From Micromonospora coriariae (GTDB taxonomy: Bacteria; Actinomycetota; Actinomycetes; Mycobacteriales; Micromonosporaceae): 64,000 nt of DNA. Shown here piece after piece: positions 17,893-29,382 of this stretch; position 1 is the stretch's first letter, and each line of letters begins with the position of its first letter. Under the pieces are notes generated by a model that ran no database searches, was not told the origin of the DNA, and saw only the letters and a program-made list of their open reading frames with translations. The stretch is from NCBI RefSeq assembly GCF_900091455.1, contig NZ_LT607412.1, positions 434,001 through 498,000 of the forward strand. Direction: 5' to 3'. The position numbers and the translations under genes were made by a program.

Positions 17893-18491
17893 CGGGTGCG
17901 ACCCAGCAGGCGGATGGCCTGCCGCAACAGGACCGGCACGGGCGGGGTCTCACCGTCGACGGTCTCCGCGACCGCGGCCACCGCCTGGTCGGCCTGCCCC
18001 GCCGTCCAGCCCAGCCCGACCAGCGCCTGGCGGACCTGATCGGGCCAGGCGCCGCCGGTCACCCCGCCCACGCCGTCCGCGCCTATCGACACCGGGCCGA
18101 TCCGGTCGCGCAGCTCCAGCACCAGACGTTCGGCGCCCTTCTTGCCGATCCCGGGCACCCTGGTCAGCGCGGCGGTGTCGGCGTTGACGATCGCCTTGCG
18201 CACCGCGTCGGGGGTGTGCACGGCCAGCACCGCCTGGGCCAGCCTCGGGCCGACGCCGCTCGCGGTCTGGAGCAGCTCGAACAGCGCCTTGGCGTCGTCG
18301 TCGGCGAAGCCGTAGAGGGTAAGCGAATCCTCCCGGACGACCAGGCTGGTGGCGAGCCGGGCGCTCTGGCCGACCCGCAGCTCGGCGATGAGCCCGGGGG
18401 CGCAGTGCACGGCCAGGCCGACCCCGCCGACCTCGATCACGGCCTGGTCCGGCCCGGTCGCGGTCACCGTGCCGCGCACGCTGGCGATCAT
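17889..18491 (-). CDS. ruvA: Holliday junction DNA helicase subunit RuvA
   Basis: 200 residues. The N-terminal OB domain begins [20 protein letters not shown] and contains [16 protein letters not shown]. Two helix-hairpin-helix motifs follow ([13 protein letters not shown] and [16 protein letters not shown]), and the C-terminal domain III that contacts RuvB is in the last 50 residues. It forms the tetramer that holds the four-way junction. It overlaps ruvC and ruvB by four bases on either side, a tight operon. Confidence 0.97.
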   Translation of the reverse strand: MIASVRGTVTATGPDQAVIEVGGVGLAVHCAPGLIAELRVGQSARLATSLVVREDSLTLYGFADDDAKALFELLQTASGVGPRLAQAVLAVHTPDAVRKAIVNADTAALTRVPGIGKKGAERLVLELRDRIGPVSIGADGVGGVTGGAWPDQVRQALVGLGWTAGQADQAVAAVAETVDGETPPVPVLLRQAIRLLGRTR

Positions 18492-19015
18492 CGCGTTCCT
18501 CCTCGTCGTGCCCGGTCGGCCGCCGCGGCCAGCTTGGAGCGGGTCCCGCCACGCCACACGTGGCAGATGGCCAGGGCGAGCGCGTCGGCGGCGTCGGCCG
18601 GCTTCGGCGGCTCGGCCAGCCGCAGCAGCCGGGTCACCATGGCGGTCATCTGCGCCTTGTCGGCCTGACCGGAGCCGGTCACCGCCGCCTTCACCTCGCT
18701 CGGGGTGTACGTCTGCACCGGCAGCCCGGCGCGCGCCCCGGCCAGCACGGCGATGCCGCTGGCCTGCGCGGTGCCCATCACCGTGCGGACGTTGTGCTGG
18801 CTGAACACCCGCTCGACGGCGACGCTCTCCGGTTGGTGCTCGGCGACCAGGTCGGTCAGCGACCGGTCCAGGTGCAGCAGCCGCAGCGGCAGGTCGTCGG
18901 CCGGGTCGGTGTAGATCACGTAGTAGGCGATCAGGGTGCAGGGCCGCCCCGGCACGCCCTCGACCACGCCCACCCCGCATCGGGTGAGCCCCGGGTCGAC
19001 ACCGAGAACCCGCAC
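18488..19015 (-). CDS. ruvC: Holliday junction resolvase RuvC
   Basis: 175 residues from the GTG at 19015, chosen because GGAGG lies about eight bases upstream; a GTG at 19030 is also in frame. The four acidic catalytic residues are visible in [24 protein letters not shown] and the [12 protein letters not shown] region. RuvC cuts the junction symmetrically after RuvAB branch migration. It is first in the ruvCAB operon. In many actinobacteria a YebC gene precedes it, but here a divergent short-chain dehydrogenase takes that place. Confidence 0.96.
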   Translation of the reverse strand: MRVLGVDPGLTRCGVGVVEGVPGRPCTLIAYYVIYTDPADDLPLRLLHLDRSLTDLVAEHQPESVAVERVFSQHNVRTVMGTAQASGIAVLAGARAGLPVQTYTPSEVKAAVTGSGQADKAQMTAMVTRLLRLAEPPKPADAADALALAICHVWRGGTRSKLAAAADRARRGGTR

Positions 19016-19215
19016 GCCGCCCCCTCCCACCCGTCAGCAGTACGTGTGTTCGACACCCTACTGCCCGCCCTCCCACGCGCCCCAACAGACACGCCCGCCC
19101 TTTTCGATCATGGAGTGGTGCTGGGTTGCAGAGGCGACCTGCCGTGCCGGGGGGCCACACAGCTTCGGTGTGGAGTATGTGTTGCTGGCCCATGTGCCCA
19201 GGCCCACACAGCTCG

Positions 19216-19221
19216 TAACTT
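19216..19221 (+). promoter_or_regulatory. Likely -10 box of the SDR gene
   Basis: TAACTT lies eight bases before the ATG at 19230, and there is no ribosome binding site. The direct repeat CCACACAGCT occurs just upstream at 19204-19213 and again at 19156-19165, where it forms half of a 6-bp hairpin. This could be a regulator site. Confidence 0.35.
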
Positions 19222-19229
19222 CTTGCGCC

Positions 19230-20012
19230 ATGACGGCAGAACCCGTGGCGGTCCCCCACGTCGTACAGGTCGACCTCGCCGGTCGGACCGCCCTGGTCAC
19301 CGGGGGTGGCAGCGGCATCGGGCGAGCCTGTGCCCTGCGGCTGGGCGCGGCCGGCGCCAAGGTGCTCGTGGTGGACCGCAACCTGGAGGCGGCCAAGGCG
19401 GTGGCCGCCGAGGTCGGTGGCCGGGCCGAGGGCGTGGACCTGGCCGACGCCGCCGCGGTGGACCGGCTCGACGTGGACGTGGACATCGTGGTGAACAACG
19501 CCGGGCTCCAACACGTGGCGCCGGTGCAGGACTTCCCCGTCGAGCGCTTCGAGTACATCCAGCGGGTGATGGTCGAGGCGCCGTTCCTGCTGATCCGCCG
19601 CGCGCTGCCGCACATGTACGCGCGCGGCTGGGGCCGGATCGTGAACATCTCCTCGGTGCACGGGCTGCGGGCGTCGCCGTACAAGGCGGCCTACGTCTCG
19701 GCGAAGCACGCCCTCGAAGGACTGTCGAAGGTGGTGGCGCTGGAGGGCGCCGCGCACGGCGTGACCGCCAACTGCATCAACCCGGCGTACGTGCGCACCG
19801 CGCTGGTGGAGAGCCAGATCGCCGACCAGGCGGCCAGCCACGGCATCGGTGAGGCCGAGGTGATCGAGAAGATCATGCTGGCCCGGGCCGCGATCAAGCG
19901 GCTGATCGAACCGGAGGAGGTGGCGGAGCTGCTGGCGTACCTCTGCTCACCGCCGGCGGCGTTCATCACCGGCGCGTCGATCGCGCTCGACGGGGGCTGG
20001 ACGGCCAACTAG
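19230..20012 (+). CDS. 3-hydroxybutyrate dehydrogenase-type short-chain dehydrogenase
   Basis: 260 residues. The NAD-binding GGGSGIG motif is at about 28-34, the NNAG motif at about 88-91 and the catalytic Ser/Tyr/Lys set in ISSVHGLRASPYKAAYVSAK. The C-terminal part (CINPAYVRTALVESQI and later FITGASIALDGGWTAN) matches the 3-hydroxybutyrate dehydrogenase group, which interconverts (R)-3-hydroxybutyrate and acetoacetate. The enzyme would serve poly- or oligo-hydroxybutyrate use. It is followed without a gap by a PucR-family regulator, an arrangement found repeatedly in actinobacteria and consistent with local control. The start is the ATG at 19230, where family similarity begins. The exact substrate is inferred. 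Confidence 0.85.
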   Translation: MTAEPVAVPHVVQVDLAGRTALVTGGGSGIGRACALRLGAAGAKVLVVDRNLEAAKAVAAEVGGRAEGVDLADAAAVDRLDVDVDIVVNNAGLQHVAPVQDFPVERFEYIQRVMVEAPFLLIRRALPHMYARGWGRIVNISSVHGLRASPYKAAYVSAKHALEGLSKVVALEGAAHGVTANCINPAYVRTALVESQIADQAASHGIGEAEVIEKIMLARAAIKRLIEPEEVAELLAYLCSPPAAFITGASIALDGGWTAN

Positions 20013-20026
20013 TGGGCCCGAGCACA

Positions 20027-21946
20027 ATGTCGACCATGTCATCGCCGGTGGAGTTCCTGGAACTGCTCGCCCGCGAGGCCGCGGCGGTCGAGTTCGAGGG
20101 ACCGCTGGTGGCCGCGCGGGCCGCCGGGCTGCCCGCCGACCGCCTGGCCGAGCTGGAGCAGGCGAAGACGGTGGCGCTGCGGGTCCGCGCGCTGCTGGAG
20201 CGTCGGCGCCGCCGGGAGACCGAGCTGTCCGGCCTGTACGACACGGTCAGTGACCTGGCCGGGCTGCGCGATCTGGACGACGTGTTGCGGGCGATCGTGC
20301 ACCGGGCCCGCAACCTGCTCGGCGCCGACGTGGCCTACATGACGCTCAACGACGACGAGCGCGGCGACACCTACATGCGGGTGACCGACGGGTCGGTCTC
20401 GGCCCGGTTCCAGCGACTGCGGCTGCCGATGGGCGCCGGCCTCGGCGGCCTGGTGGCCCAGTCCGGCGCGCCGTACGTCACCGCCAACTACGGCGAGGAC
20501 GAGCGCTTCCACCACACCGGGGAAATCGACGCCGGGGTCGGTGAGGAGGGCCTGGTGGCGATCCTCGGGGTGCCCCTGCGGCTCGGCTCCACCTCGATCG
20601 GGGTGCTCTACTCGGCCAACCGCTCGGCCCGGCCGTTCGCCCGGGAGGAGGTGGCGCTGCTGGTGTCCCTCGCCGCGCACGCCGCAGTGGCGATCGACAC
20701 CGCCCGGCTGCTGGCCGAGACCCGCTCGGCGCTGGCGGAGCTGTCGGCGGCGAACACCACCATCCGGGCGCACAGCAGCTCGGTGGAGCGGGCCGCGGCG
20801 GCGCACGACCGGATGACCGCGCTGGTGCTGCGCGGTGGCGGCGTGGAGGACGTGGCGGCCGCGGTGACCGAGGTGCTGGACGGGGCGCTGCTGGCGCTGG
20901 ACGCCGAGGGGCGGCTGCTGGCCCGGGTCGGTGAGATCGAGGAGCCGGACCGGGCGGACATCGTCGAGGCGGTGGCCGCGTCCCGGACGGAGGGGCGCAG
21001 CGTGCGCCGGGGCCCGCTCTGGTACGCGGCGGTGGTGGCCGGCGCGGAGAACCTGGGCGCCCTGGTGCTGCGCCCGGACGACGAGCTGGTCGACGCCGAC
21101 CAGCGGATCCTGGAGCGGGCCGCGCTGGTGACCGCGCTGCTGCTGCTGTTCCGGCGCACCGTGGCGGAGGCGGAGGGTCGGGTCCGCGGTGAGCTGCTGG
21201 ACGACCTGATCGCCCGGCCGCTGCGGGACACCGACGCGCTGCGCAGCCGGGCCCGCCGCCTCGGGGTGGATCTGGATGCCCCGCACGTGCTGGTGGCGGT
21301 GGGCGACGACGCGATCGCGGCCACCGGATCGGCCCGGCAGCGGGTGCTCTCCTGGGCCACCACGTACGCCTCGGCGCGGGGTGGCCTGGCGGCGGCGCGT
21401 GACGGTCGGGTGGTGCTGATGCTGCCCGGGCGGGACGCCGGTAGCAGCGCCCGTGCGGTGGCCCGGGACCTGTCCCGGGTGACCGGTCGGCCGGTGACCG
21501 CCGGGGCGAGTGGCCCGTCGGCCGGGCCGGCGACCCTCGCTGGCACGTTCCACGAGGCGGACCGCTGCCTCACCGCGCTGGGCGCGCTGGGTCGCTCCGG
21601 TCAGGGGGCGAGCACGGCGGAGCTGGGCTTCGTCGGGTTGCTGCTGGGCACGGTCGGTGACCGGGGCGAGAAGGACGTGGCCCAGTTCCTCACCGCCACC
21701 GTCGGGCCGGTGCTCGACTACGACGCCCGGCGGGGCACGGCGCTGGTGAAGACGCTGGAGGCGTACTTCGGGGTGGGCGGAAGCCTGGCCCGGGCCGCCG
21801 AGCAGCTGCACGTGCACGTCAACACGGTGACCCAGCGGTTGGAGCGGGTCGGTCAGCTGCTCGGCGCCGACTGGCAGAAGCCCGAGCGGGCGTTGGAGGT
21901 GCAGTTGGCGCTGCGCCTGCACCGGCTGCGCGCGCCGGCCGGCTGA
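20027..21946 (+). CDS. GAF-PucR family transcriptional regulator
   Basis: About 639 residues. Residues 70-230 form a GAF domain (LYDTVSDLAGLRDLDDVLRA, then ILGVPLRLGSTSIGVLYSAN). A central region with diguanylate-cyclase-like remnant fold follows, and the C-terminus carries the PucR helix-turn-helix: LVKTLEAYFGVGGSLARAAEQLHVHVNTVTQRLERV. Such regulators sense a small molecule through GAF and control a neighbouring catabolic gene, here probably the hydroxybutyrate dehydrogenase that ends two bases before the earliest possible start. GTG 20012, ATG 20027 and ATG 20036 are all in frame, and none has a clear ribosome binding site. Confidence 0.88.
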   Translation: MSTMSSPVEFLELLAREAAAVEFEGPLVAARAAGLPADRLAELEQAKTVALRVRALLERRRRRETELSGLYDTVSDLAGLRDLDDVLRAIVHRARNLLGADVAYMTLNDDERGDTYMRVTDGSVSARFQRLRLPMGAGLGGLVAQSGAPYVTANYGEDERFHHTGEIDAGVGEEGLVAILGVPLRLGSTSIGVLYSANRSARPFAREEVALLVSLAAHAAVAIDTARLLAETRSALAELSAANTTIRAHSSSVERAAAAHDRMTALVLRGGGVEDVAAAVTEVLDGALLALDAEGRLLARVGEIEEPDRADIVEAVAASRTEGRSVRRGPLWYAAVVAGAENLGALVLRPDDELVDADQRILERAALVTALLLLFRRTVAEAEGRVRGELLDDLIARPLRDTDALRSRARRLGVDLDAPHVLVAVGDDAIAATGSARQRVLSWATTYASARGGLAAARDGRVVLMLPGRDAGSSARAVARDLSRVTGRPVTAGASGPSAGPATLAGTFHEADRCLTALGALGRSGQGASTAELGFVGLLLGTVGDRGEKDVAQFLTATVGPVLDYDARRGTALVKTLEAYFGVGGSLARAAEQLHVHVNTVTQRLERVGQLLGADWQKPERALEVQLALRLHRLRAPAG

Positions 21947-21972
21947 GCACCTGCCGCCCGGCCGCCCGCCGG

Positions 21973-22054
21973 CCCCCACCGCGTCGATCTAGGGCAGATC
22001 GCCGCTCCTTGATCTCCAACAGCAGCGATATTCCCTAGATCGACGCGGTGGGGG
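21973..22054. repeat. Intergenic near-palindrome, hairpin element 2
   Basis: A perfect 22-bp inverted repeat (21973-21994 and 22033-22054; core GCGTCGATCTAGGG) surrounds a 38-base centre whose ends (ATCGCCGCT and AGCAGCGAT) can extend the stem. It lies between convergent stops at 21946 and 22097. Like element 1 it carries GTCGATC near the arm and probably also terminates transcription. Confidence 0.7.
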
Positions 22055-22096
22055 GCGGCGGCGGGCGGCGGGCGGAGGGGCGGGGGCGGGGGCGGG

Positions 22097-22705
22097 TCAG
22101 CGGGGGCGGATGCCCTCCAGCACCGCGTCGACGACCTGCTCCGGCAGGGCCCGCTCGTCCAGCTCCGGGTTCCACTGCAGTACCCGCTGGATCAGCATCG
22201 GCCCGGTCAGGAGCGCCATGGTCACCTCCAGGTCGATGTCGGGCCGGAGCAGGCCCTCGTCGATGCCGCGCCGCAGCACCTCGCGCATGAGCTGCCGGCG
22301 CGGGGCGATGATGTTCTGGTAGAGCCGGAAGTGGTCCGGGCTGCGGTTCACCTCGGGCACCAGGCACGGCATGATCTTCGACGCTCGCGGGTCGACGTTC
22401 TTCCCGATCGCGCCGACGAGCAGCACCAGGTCATCGCGGACGGAGTGCCCCTCGGGCTGCGGCAGGATGCCCTTGAGCCGGCGTAGCGCGTCCAGCAGCA
22501 GCGCGTCCTTGCCGGCCCAGCGGCGGTAGATGGTGGCCTTGCCAACCCCGGCGCGGGCGGCGATCGCCTCGATCGAGAGCGCCTCGATGGTGCTGCCCTC
22601 GGCGAGCAGGTCGAGGGTGGCCTCGATGATCGCCTCATCGGCGCGGAGGCTCCGCGGTCGCCCGGGCGACCGCGGAGCATCGGCAGTGGACGTCATGTCG
22701 GACAT
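22097..22705 (-). CDS. TetR-family regulator, probable repressor of the MFS exporter
   Basis: 202 residues. The N-terminal helix-turn-helix is clear (EAIIEATLDLLAEGS, then ALSIEAIAARAGVGKATIYRRW). The C-terminal ligand domain contains KIMPCLVPEVNRSPDHFRLYQN and ends with PEQVVDAVLEGIRPR, a C-terminal type often seen with drug-export regulators. It starts 11 bases after the exporter stop, so both are on one transcript read from 24.3 kb. A 25-bp palindrome upstream of the exporter gene is its likely operator, giving autoregulation of the pair. Confidence 0.9.
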   Translation of the reverse strand: MSDMTSTADAPRSPGRPRSLRADEAIIEATLDLLAEGSTIEALSIEAIAARAGVGKATIYRRWAGKDALLLDALRRLKGILPQPEGHSVRDDLVLLVGAIGKNVDPRASKIMPCLVPEVNRSPDHFRLYQNIIAPRRQLMREVLRRGIDEGLLRPDIDLEVTMALLTGPMLIQRVLQWNPELDERALPEQVVDAVLEGIRPR

Positions 22706-22716
22706 TGTCCCCGAAC

Positions 22717-24285
22717 CTAGGCCGTCCCGGCCAACTCGGGCTCGGCGATCGGCGCCGCCGGCGCGTCCGCCACGTCCTCCCGGCCGGGCATCCAGCGCAG
22801 CACCACCAGGACGCCGAGCGCCGCGACCAGCGCGGAGAGCGCCGCCGCCCAGTGCATGGCGGTGACGAAGGCGTCGTTGGCCGCCGAGATCAGCGCCGGC
22901 CCCGCCGGGCCGAGCTGCCCGGCCGCCGCGTACGCCCCGGAGATCGACTCGTTGGCGGCGTCGCGGGCCTGCGCGGGCAGGCCGGTCAGCGCGCCGTCCA
23001 CGTCGGCGCGGTAGACCGCGGAGAGCACCGAGCCGAGGACCGCCACACCGAGCGCACCGGCCACCTGGCGGACGGTGTTGCTCACCGCGGAGCCCACGCC
23101 GGCCTTCTCCCGGGGCAGCGCCGACATGATCGACTCGGTGGCCGGCGGCATGATGTTCGCCATTCCGACGCCCTGGAAGAAGAAGACGACCAGCACGATC
23201 CAGATCGGGGTGGACGCGTCGACGAAGGCGAACGCGGCGAGCGCCGCCGCGGTCAGCGCCAGCCCGACGGTGGCGACCGCCCGGCCACCGTAGCGGCGGA
23301 CCATGGCGGCGCTGCGCGGCGCGAAGATCAGCTGGGCGCCGGCGAAGGGCAGGAAGAGCAGGCCGGTCTGCAGCGGGCTGTAGTCGCGTACCAGTTGCAG
23401 GTAGAACGAGCTGAAGAACATCACGCCCATCGCGGCGAAGAACACCAGGCCGACGATGGCCACCGGAGCGGCGAACCGGGGCAGGCGGAACAGCCGGACG
23501 TCCAGCGACGGGTGGTCGCTGCGCCGCTCGTGCTGCACGAACCAGACCAGCACCGCCAGACCGACCAGGATCGAGCCCCAGGCGACCGGCCGGCCGAAGC
23601 CGTGCTCGCCGCCGTCGATGATGCCGTAGGAGAGGGCGACCAGGCCGACCACGGAGAGCAGGACGCCGAGGATGTCGACCCGACCCGGACGCGGGTCACG
23701 CGACTCGGGGACCAGCACGGCGACCAGGACCACGCCGGCGGCGACCACCGGCACGTTGATCAGGAAGACCGAGCCCCACCAGAAGTGCTCCAGCAGCCCG
23801 CCGCCGAGGATCGGGCCGATCGCCACCGCGAGCCCGACCGCGCCGGCCCAGACGCCGATCGCGCGGCCACGCTCACGCGGGTCGAAGACGTTGGAGATGA
23901 TCGACAGTGTCACCGGCATGATGGCCGCGCCGCCGACCCCCATCAGTGCGCGGGCCGCGATCAGCTGTGCGGGGCTGTCGGCGTACGCGGAGAGCAGCGA
24001 CGCCAGGCCGAACAGCGCCAGCCCGATCATCAGGAAGCGCTTGCGGCCGGCGCGGTCGCCGAGCACCCCGAAGGTGAACAGCAGCCCGGCGAAGACCAGC
24101 GTGTAAGAGTTGATCGCCCATTCCAGCTGACCCTGGCTGGCGCCCAGGCCGTGCACCGGGTCGGCCAGGGTACGCAGGGCGACGTTGAGGATCGTGTTGT
24201 CGAGGACGACGACGAGGAGGCTGATCACCAGCACCCCCAGGATCGCCCACCTCCTCGGGTGTCCGGTGTTGTTGTGCAGCTCCAT
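22717..24285 (-). CDS. MFS drug exporter, DHA2 (14-helix) family
   Basis: 522 residues from the ATG at 24285, which has GGGGGAGAA nine bases upstream. About 14 hydrophobic segments are visible. Family motifs include [17 protein letters not shown] in the first helix, the loop [17 protein letters not shown] (motif A), and [20 protein letters not shown] (motif C region). Such transporters export dyes, antibiotics or cationic drugs in exchange for protons. The operon with a TetR gene and a strong palindromic operator just upstream suggest induction by a substrate of the pump. Substrate unknown. An in-frame start at 24309 is less likely. Confidence 0.93.
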   Translation of the reverse strand: MELHNNTGHPRRWAILGVLVISLLVVVLDNTILNVALRTLADPVHGLGASQGQLEWAINSYTLVFAGLLFTFGVLGDRAGRKRFLMIGLALFGLASLLSAYADSPAQLIAARALMGVGGAAIMPVTLSIISNVFDPRERGRAIGVWAGAVGLAVAIGPILGGGLLEHFWWGSVFLINVPVVAAGVVLVAVLVPESRDPRPGRVDILGVLLSVVGLVALSYGIIDGGEHGFGRPVAWGSILVGLAVLVWFVQHERRSDHPSLDVRLFRLPRFAAPVAIVGLVFFAAMGVMFFSSFYLQLVRDYSPLQTGLLFLPFAGAQLIFAPRSAAMVRRYGGRAVATVGLALTAAALAAFAFVDASTPIWIVLVVFFFQGVGMANIMPPATESIMSALPREKAGVGSAVSNTVRQVAGALGVAVLGSVLSAVYRADVDGALTGLPAQARDAANESISGAYAAAGQLGPAGPALISAANDAFVTAMHWAAALSALVAALGVLVVLRWMPGREDVADAPAAPIAEPELAGTA

Positions 24286-24368
24286 GCCCGGTTCTCCCCC
24301 CGGTTTCACCCGCAGCCAATACGATACGGGTCAGACTCGTAACTGCGGAAAGACTACGGCCGGCATTA

Positions 24369-24393
24369 ACGATACGGAACCGATCCGTATCGT
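24369..24393. promoter_or_regulatory. TetR-type operator upstream of the MFS-tetR operon
   Basis: ACGATACGGA and TCCGTATCGT form a perfect inverted repeat with 10-bp arms and a 5-base centre. A further copy of the half-site (ATACGATACGG) is at 24319-24329, between this site and the exporter start. The shape and size fit TetR operators, and the nearest such regulator is the second gene of the operon. Function is inferred from symmetry and position. Confidence 0.75.
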
Positions 24394-24440
24394 ATGTGGC
24401 GGGCGTCACGGCCGTTCGGACACCGCGGGCCAGACGCAGA

Positions 24441-24477
24441 CGTACCCCCGGGTAGGTGTTTCCTACCCGGGGGTACG
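24441..24477 (-). terminator. Strong hairpin terminator of the ABC importer operon
   Basis: A perfect 16-bp stem (24441-24456 with 24462-24477) and 5-base loop lie 37 bases beyond the livM stop. On the minus strand this is where transcription of the five-gene importer should end, just before the exporter's operator. Confidence 0.8.
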
Positions 24478-24513
24478 CCGCGAGGGCGGGTGCGGATGCG
24501 CCAGCGCGCGGCT

Positions 24514-25527
24514 CTACCGCTGGCGCGCCACCAGCCGGCGGGCCAGCGCGGCCGCGCTGCCCCAGATGCCGCGCCGAAACAGCACCACGACGAGGACGAA
24601 GATGCCCCCGGTGACCAGGCCGATCGCCTCGAACCCGGAGAACGACAGCCAGTCCTCCAGCCGGACCACGATCCCGGCGCCGAGCACCCCGCCCCAGAGG
24701 GTGCCGATCCCGCCGAGCACCACCACGATGACGGCCTTGCCGGAGGTGGTCCAGTGCAGCACGTCCAACGAGACGAACCGGTGGCCGACCGCGAACAACC
24801 CGCCGCCGAGGCCGGCGATGAACCCGGAGAGCACGAACGCGGTGAGCTTGTAGCGGTGCACCGGGTAGCCGAGCGCCCGCGCCCGGGCCGGGTTGTCCCG
24901 GATGCCGACCAGCACCCGGCCGAACGGCGAGTGCACGATCCGCCAGGCAGCGGCCAGCCCGAGCAGCACGATCGGCAGGATCGCGTAGTAGAAGTAGTAG
25001 TCGTCGGTGAGGTCCCAGCCGAACAGCGCCCGGGGCACCCCCTGCAGGCCGTTCTCGCCCTGCGTCACCGAACGCCACTCGTTGGCGACGTAGTAGACCA
25101 TCTGCGCGAAGGCCAGCGTCACCATGGCGAAGTAGATGCCGGTCCGCTTGACCGCCAGGTAGCCGATCGGCACCGCCAGCACGGCCGCGGCCAGCGCCCC
25201 GGCCAGCACAGCGAGCGGGAACGGAAGGCCGGCGTGGATCGCCACCAACCCGGTGACGTACGCCGAGGTGCCCCAGAACGCGGCGTGCCCGAACGACATC
25301 AGGCCGGTGAAGCCGAGCAGCAGGTCCACCGCGACGGCGAACAACGCCCAGCAGAGGATGTCCACCGCGACCGCCGGATAGAGGCCGTTGGGCAGCCACG
25401 CCGCGACGGCCAGCCCGACGGCGAGCAGCGCGTACCGTACCCAGCCGGGTGCCCGGGCCACGGTGACCAACCCGGACGGCGGCGCCGCTCGGGGTGCGTC
25501 GGCCGGGGTGTCCACGGTGCTGGTCAT
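24514..25527 (-). CDS. livM: Branched-chain amino acid type ABC permease (LivM)
   Basis: 337 residues. A Pro/Ala-rich N-terminus of about 28 residues precedes eight to ten hydrophobic segments. LLLGFTGLMSFGHAAFWGTSAY and VVVLGGIGTLWGGVLGAG are the LivM signature and the EAA-like coupling region (RVLVGIRDNPARARALGYP precedes it). With LivH it forms the membrane channel. It is the last gene of the operon and overlaps livH by four bases. Confidence 0.93.
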   Translation of the reverse strand: MTSTVDTPADAPRAAPPSGLVTVARAPGWVRYALLAVGLAVAAWLPNGLYPAVAVDILCWALFAVAVDLLLGFTGLMSFGHAAFWGTSAYVTGLVAIHAGLPFPLAVLAGALAAAVLAVPIGYLAVKRTGIYFAMVTLAFAQMVYYVANEWRSVTQGENGLQGVPRALFGWDLTDDYYFYYAILPIVLLGLAAAWRIVHSPFGRVLVGIRDNPARARALGYPVHRYKLTAFVLSGFIAGLGGGLFAVGHRFVSLDVLHWTTSGKAVIVVVLGGIGTLWGGVLGAGIVVRLEDWLSFSGFEAIGLVTGGIFVLVVVLFRRGIWGSAAALARRLVARQR

Positions 25528-26405
25528 GCCGGCGCCTCCTCACGGCCGAAGAGCCCCGCCGGTCGCCAGAGCAGCACCGCGGCCATCACGATGAAGACGA
25601 TCGTCTGCGACACGATCGGGAAGTTGGACAGATACGCCTCGCCCCACGCCTGTATCAGACCGATGCCGAAGCCGGCGGCGACCGAACCGAAGATGGAGCC
25701 CAGCCCACCGATCACCACCACCGCGAAGACCACGATGATCAGATCCGCGCCCATCAGCGGGTTGACCGCGCGCATCGGCGCGGCCAGCACACCGGCCAGC
25801 CCGGCGAGCCCGATGCCGAAGCCGAAGACCGGGGTCACCCAGCGTCCGACGTCGATTCCGAACGCCCGGGTCAGGTCGGGCCGCTCGGTGGCCGCGCGGA
25901 CCACCATGCCGATCCGGGTCCGGGTGAGCACCCACCACACCGCGACGCAGAGCAGCACCGCGAAGCCGAGGATGAACACCCGGTAGGCCGGGAAGTCGAA
26001 GAGACCGAAGTTCACCGTCCCGCTCAACAGCGACGGGGTGGCGTACGGGCTGGACTGCACGCCGTAGCGCAACTTCACCAGGTCCTGCAGGATCAGCGTC
26101 AGGCCGAAGGTGAGCAGGAAGTTGTAGAGCGGGTCGAGTCGGGTCAGGCGGTGGATCACCGCCCGTTCCAGCGCCATGCCCAGCAGACCCAGCCCCACCG
26201 GCATGATCACCAGGGCCGCCCAGAAGGGCACGCCCGCCTCGGTGAGCAGCACGTACGCACCGAACGCGCCGAGCATGTAGAACGCGCCGTGGGCGAAGTT
26301 GACCACCCTCAGCATGCCGAAGATGACCGCGAGCCCGAGGGCGAGCAGGGCGTAGAACGCCCCGCTCACCAACCCGTTGAACGTGTTCTGCGCAAATCCC
26401 GTCAC
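25524..26405 (-). CDS. livH: Branched-chain amino acid type ABC permease (LivH)
   Basis: 293 residues, GTG start at 26405. Eight hydrophobic segments are seen. GLVSGAFYALLALGLAVIFG and MLRVVNFAHGAFYMLGAFGA are the LivH signature; VVVIGGLGSIFGSVAAGF is the conserved cytoplasmic loop region. It forms a heterodimer with LivM in the cytoplasmic membrane. It starts 13 bases after the binding-protein gene. Confidence 0.93.
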   Translation of the reverse strand: MTGFAQNTFNGLVSGAFYALLALGLAVIFGMLRVVNFAHGAFYMLGAFGAYVLLTEAGVPFWAALVIMPVGLGLLGMALERAVIHRLTRLDPLYNFLLTFGLTLILQDLVKLRYGVQSSPYATPSLLSGTVNFGLFDFPAYRVFILGFAVLLCVAVWWVLTRTRIGMVVRAATERPDLTRAFGIDVGRWVTPVFGFGIGLAGLAGVLAAPMRAVNPLMGADLIIVVFAVVVIGGLGSIFGSVAAGFGIGLIQAWGEAYLSNFPIVSQTIVFIVMAAVLLWRPAGLFGREEAPA

Positions 26406-26418
26406 AGTGCCAACCTGC

Positions 26419-27669
<1,251 letters not shown>

Positions 27670-27718
27670 GCCCACTCCATCCATTCCGCGCCTCGTCGCG
27701 CGGGTCGTCGTTGAGAAA

Positions 27719-28397
27719 TCAGATCCCGAGGTACGCCAGCAGCTCGCGTTCCCGCGAGCGCACCTCGGAGTTGTCCATCGCCTCGGCGACGCGTCCCTCG
27801 GCCAGCAGGTAGTGCCGGTCGGCGACGCCGGTGGCGAAGTGCAGGTTCTGTTCGACAAGCAGCACTGTCACCCCGTGCCGCTTGGCTTCCCGCAGCAGGT
27901 CACCGACCTGCTGCACCAACAGTGGAGAGAGCCCCTCGGTGGGCTCGTCGCAGAGCAGCAGCCGGGCGCCCATCCGCAGCACCCGGGCCAGCGCGAGCAT
28001 CTGCTGCTCGCCGCCGGAGAGCATGGTGGCCGCGGAGTCCCGCCGGGTGTAGAGGGCGGGGAACGCCTCGTACACCCGCTCCAGCGACCACGGGTCCGGG
28101 CCGACCCGGGGCGGCAGTGTGAGGTTCTCGGTCACGGTCAGCGTGGCGTAGCTGCCCCGGTCGTCGGGCACCCAGCCCAGCCCGAGCCGGGCCCGCCGGT
28201 GCGCCGGCAGCTTCCCGACGTCCCGCCCGTCCAACTCGACCGTGCCGCGCTGGCCGGAGTGCAGCCCCATCACGCAGCGCAGCAGTGTGGACTTGCCGGC
28301 GCCGTTGCGCCCGACCAGGGTGACCACCTCGCCGGCGGCGACCTCCAGGCTGACGTCCCGCAGCACCTGCGCCTCGCCGTACCAGGCGGACAGGTTC

Positions 28398-28411
<14 letters not shown>
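27719..28411 (-). CDS. livF: ABC importer ATPase (LivF)
   Basis: 230 residues. Walker A GRNGAGKST is at about 34-42, the signature LSGGEQQMLALARVL at about 132-146 and Walker B LLLCDEPTEGL at about 152-162, followed by the switch histidine-type LVEQN segment. Size and the late LVEQNLHFATGVADR stretch identify LivF. It starts inside the end of livG (14-base overlap), so the two ATPases are translated together. Confidence 0.94.
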
Positions 28412-29159
<748 letters not shown>

Positions 29160-29382
29160 CGCCTCATCCTCCGCAGCGTCGCGGCGACGTCCGATCGGTG
29201 ACTGTGGTCACAGGGCCGTCGCGTGGAGGAAACCTACGGCCGGTCCAGCGAGTCGAGCCATGTCGATTGCATCCATATTCAGCCGGCGGGAGACGTGCCC
29301 GAACCCCACTGCCCGACGTCACCGACTTGACCGAGCCGTTTAGTTTGATGATCCACACAGCCCAGTGAAAGGCCCCCACCCC

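Noticed and set aside
20039-21979. A 646-codon open frame opposite the PucR gene
   Set aside because: The PucR translation has clear GAF and helix-turn-helix domains; the opposite frame has none.
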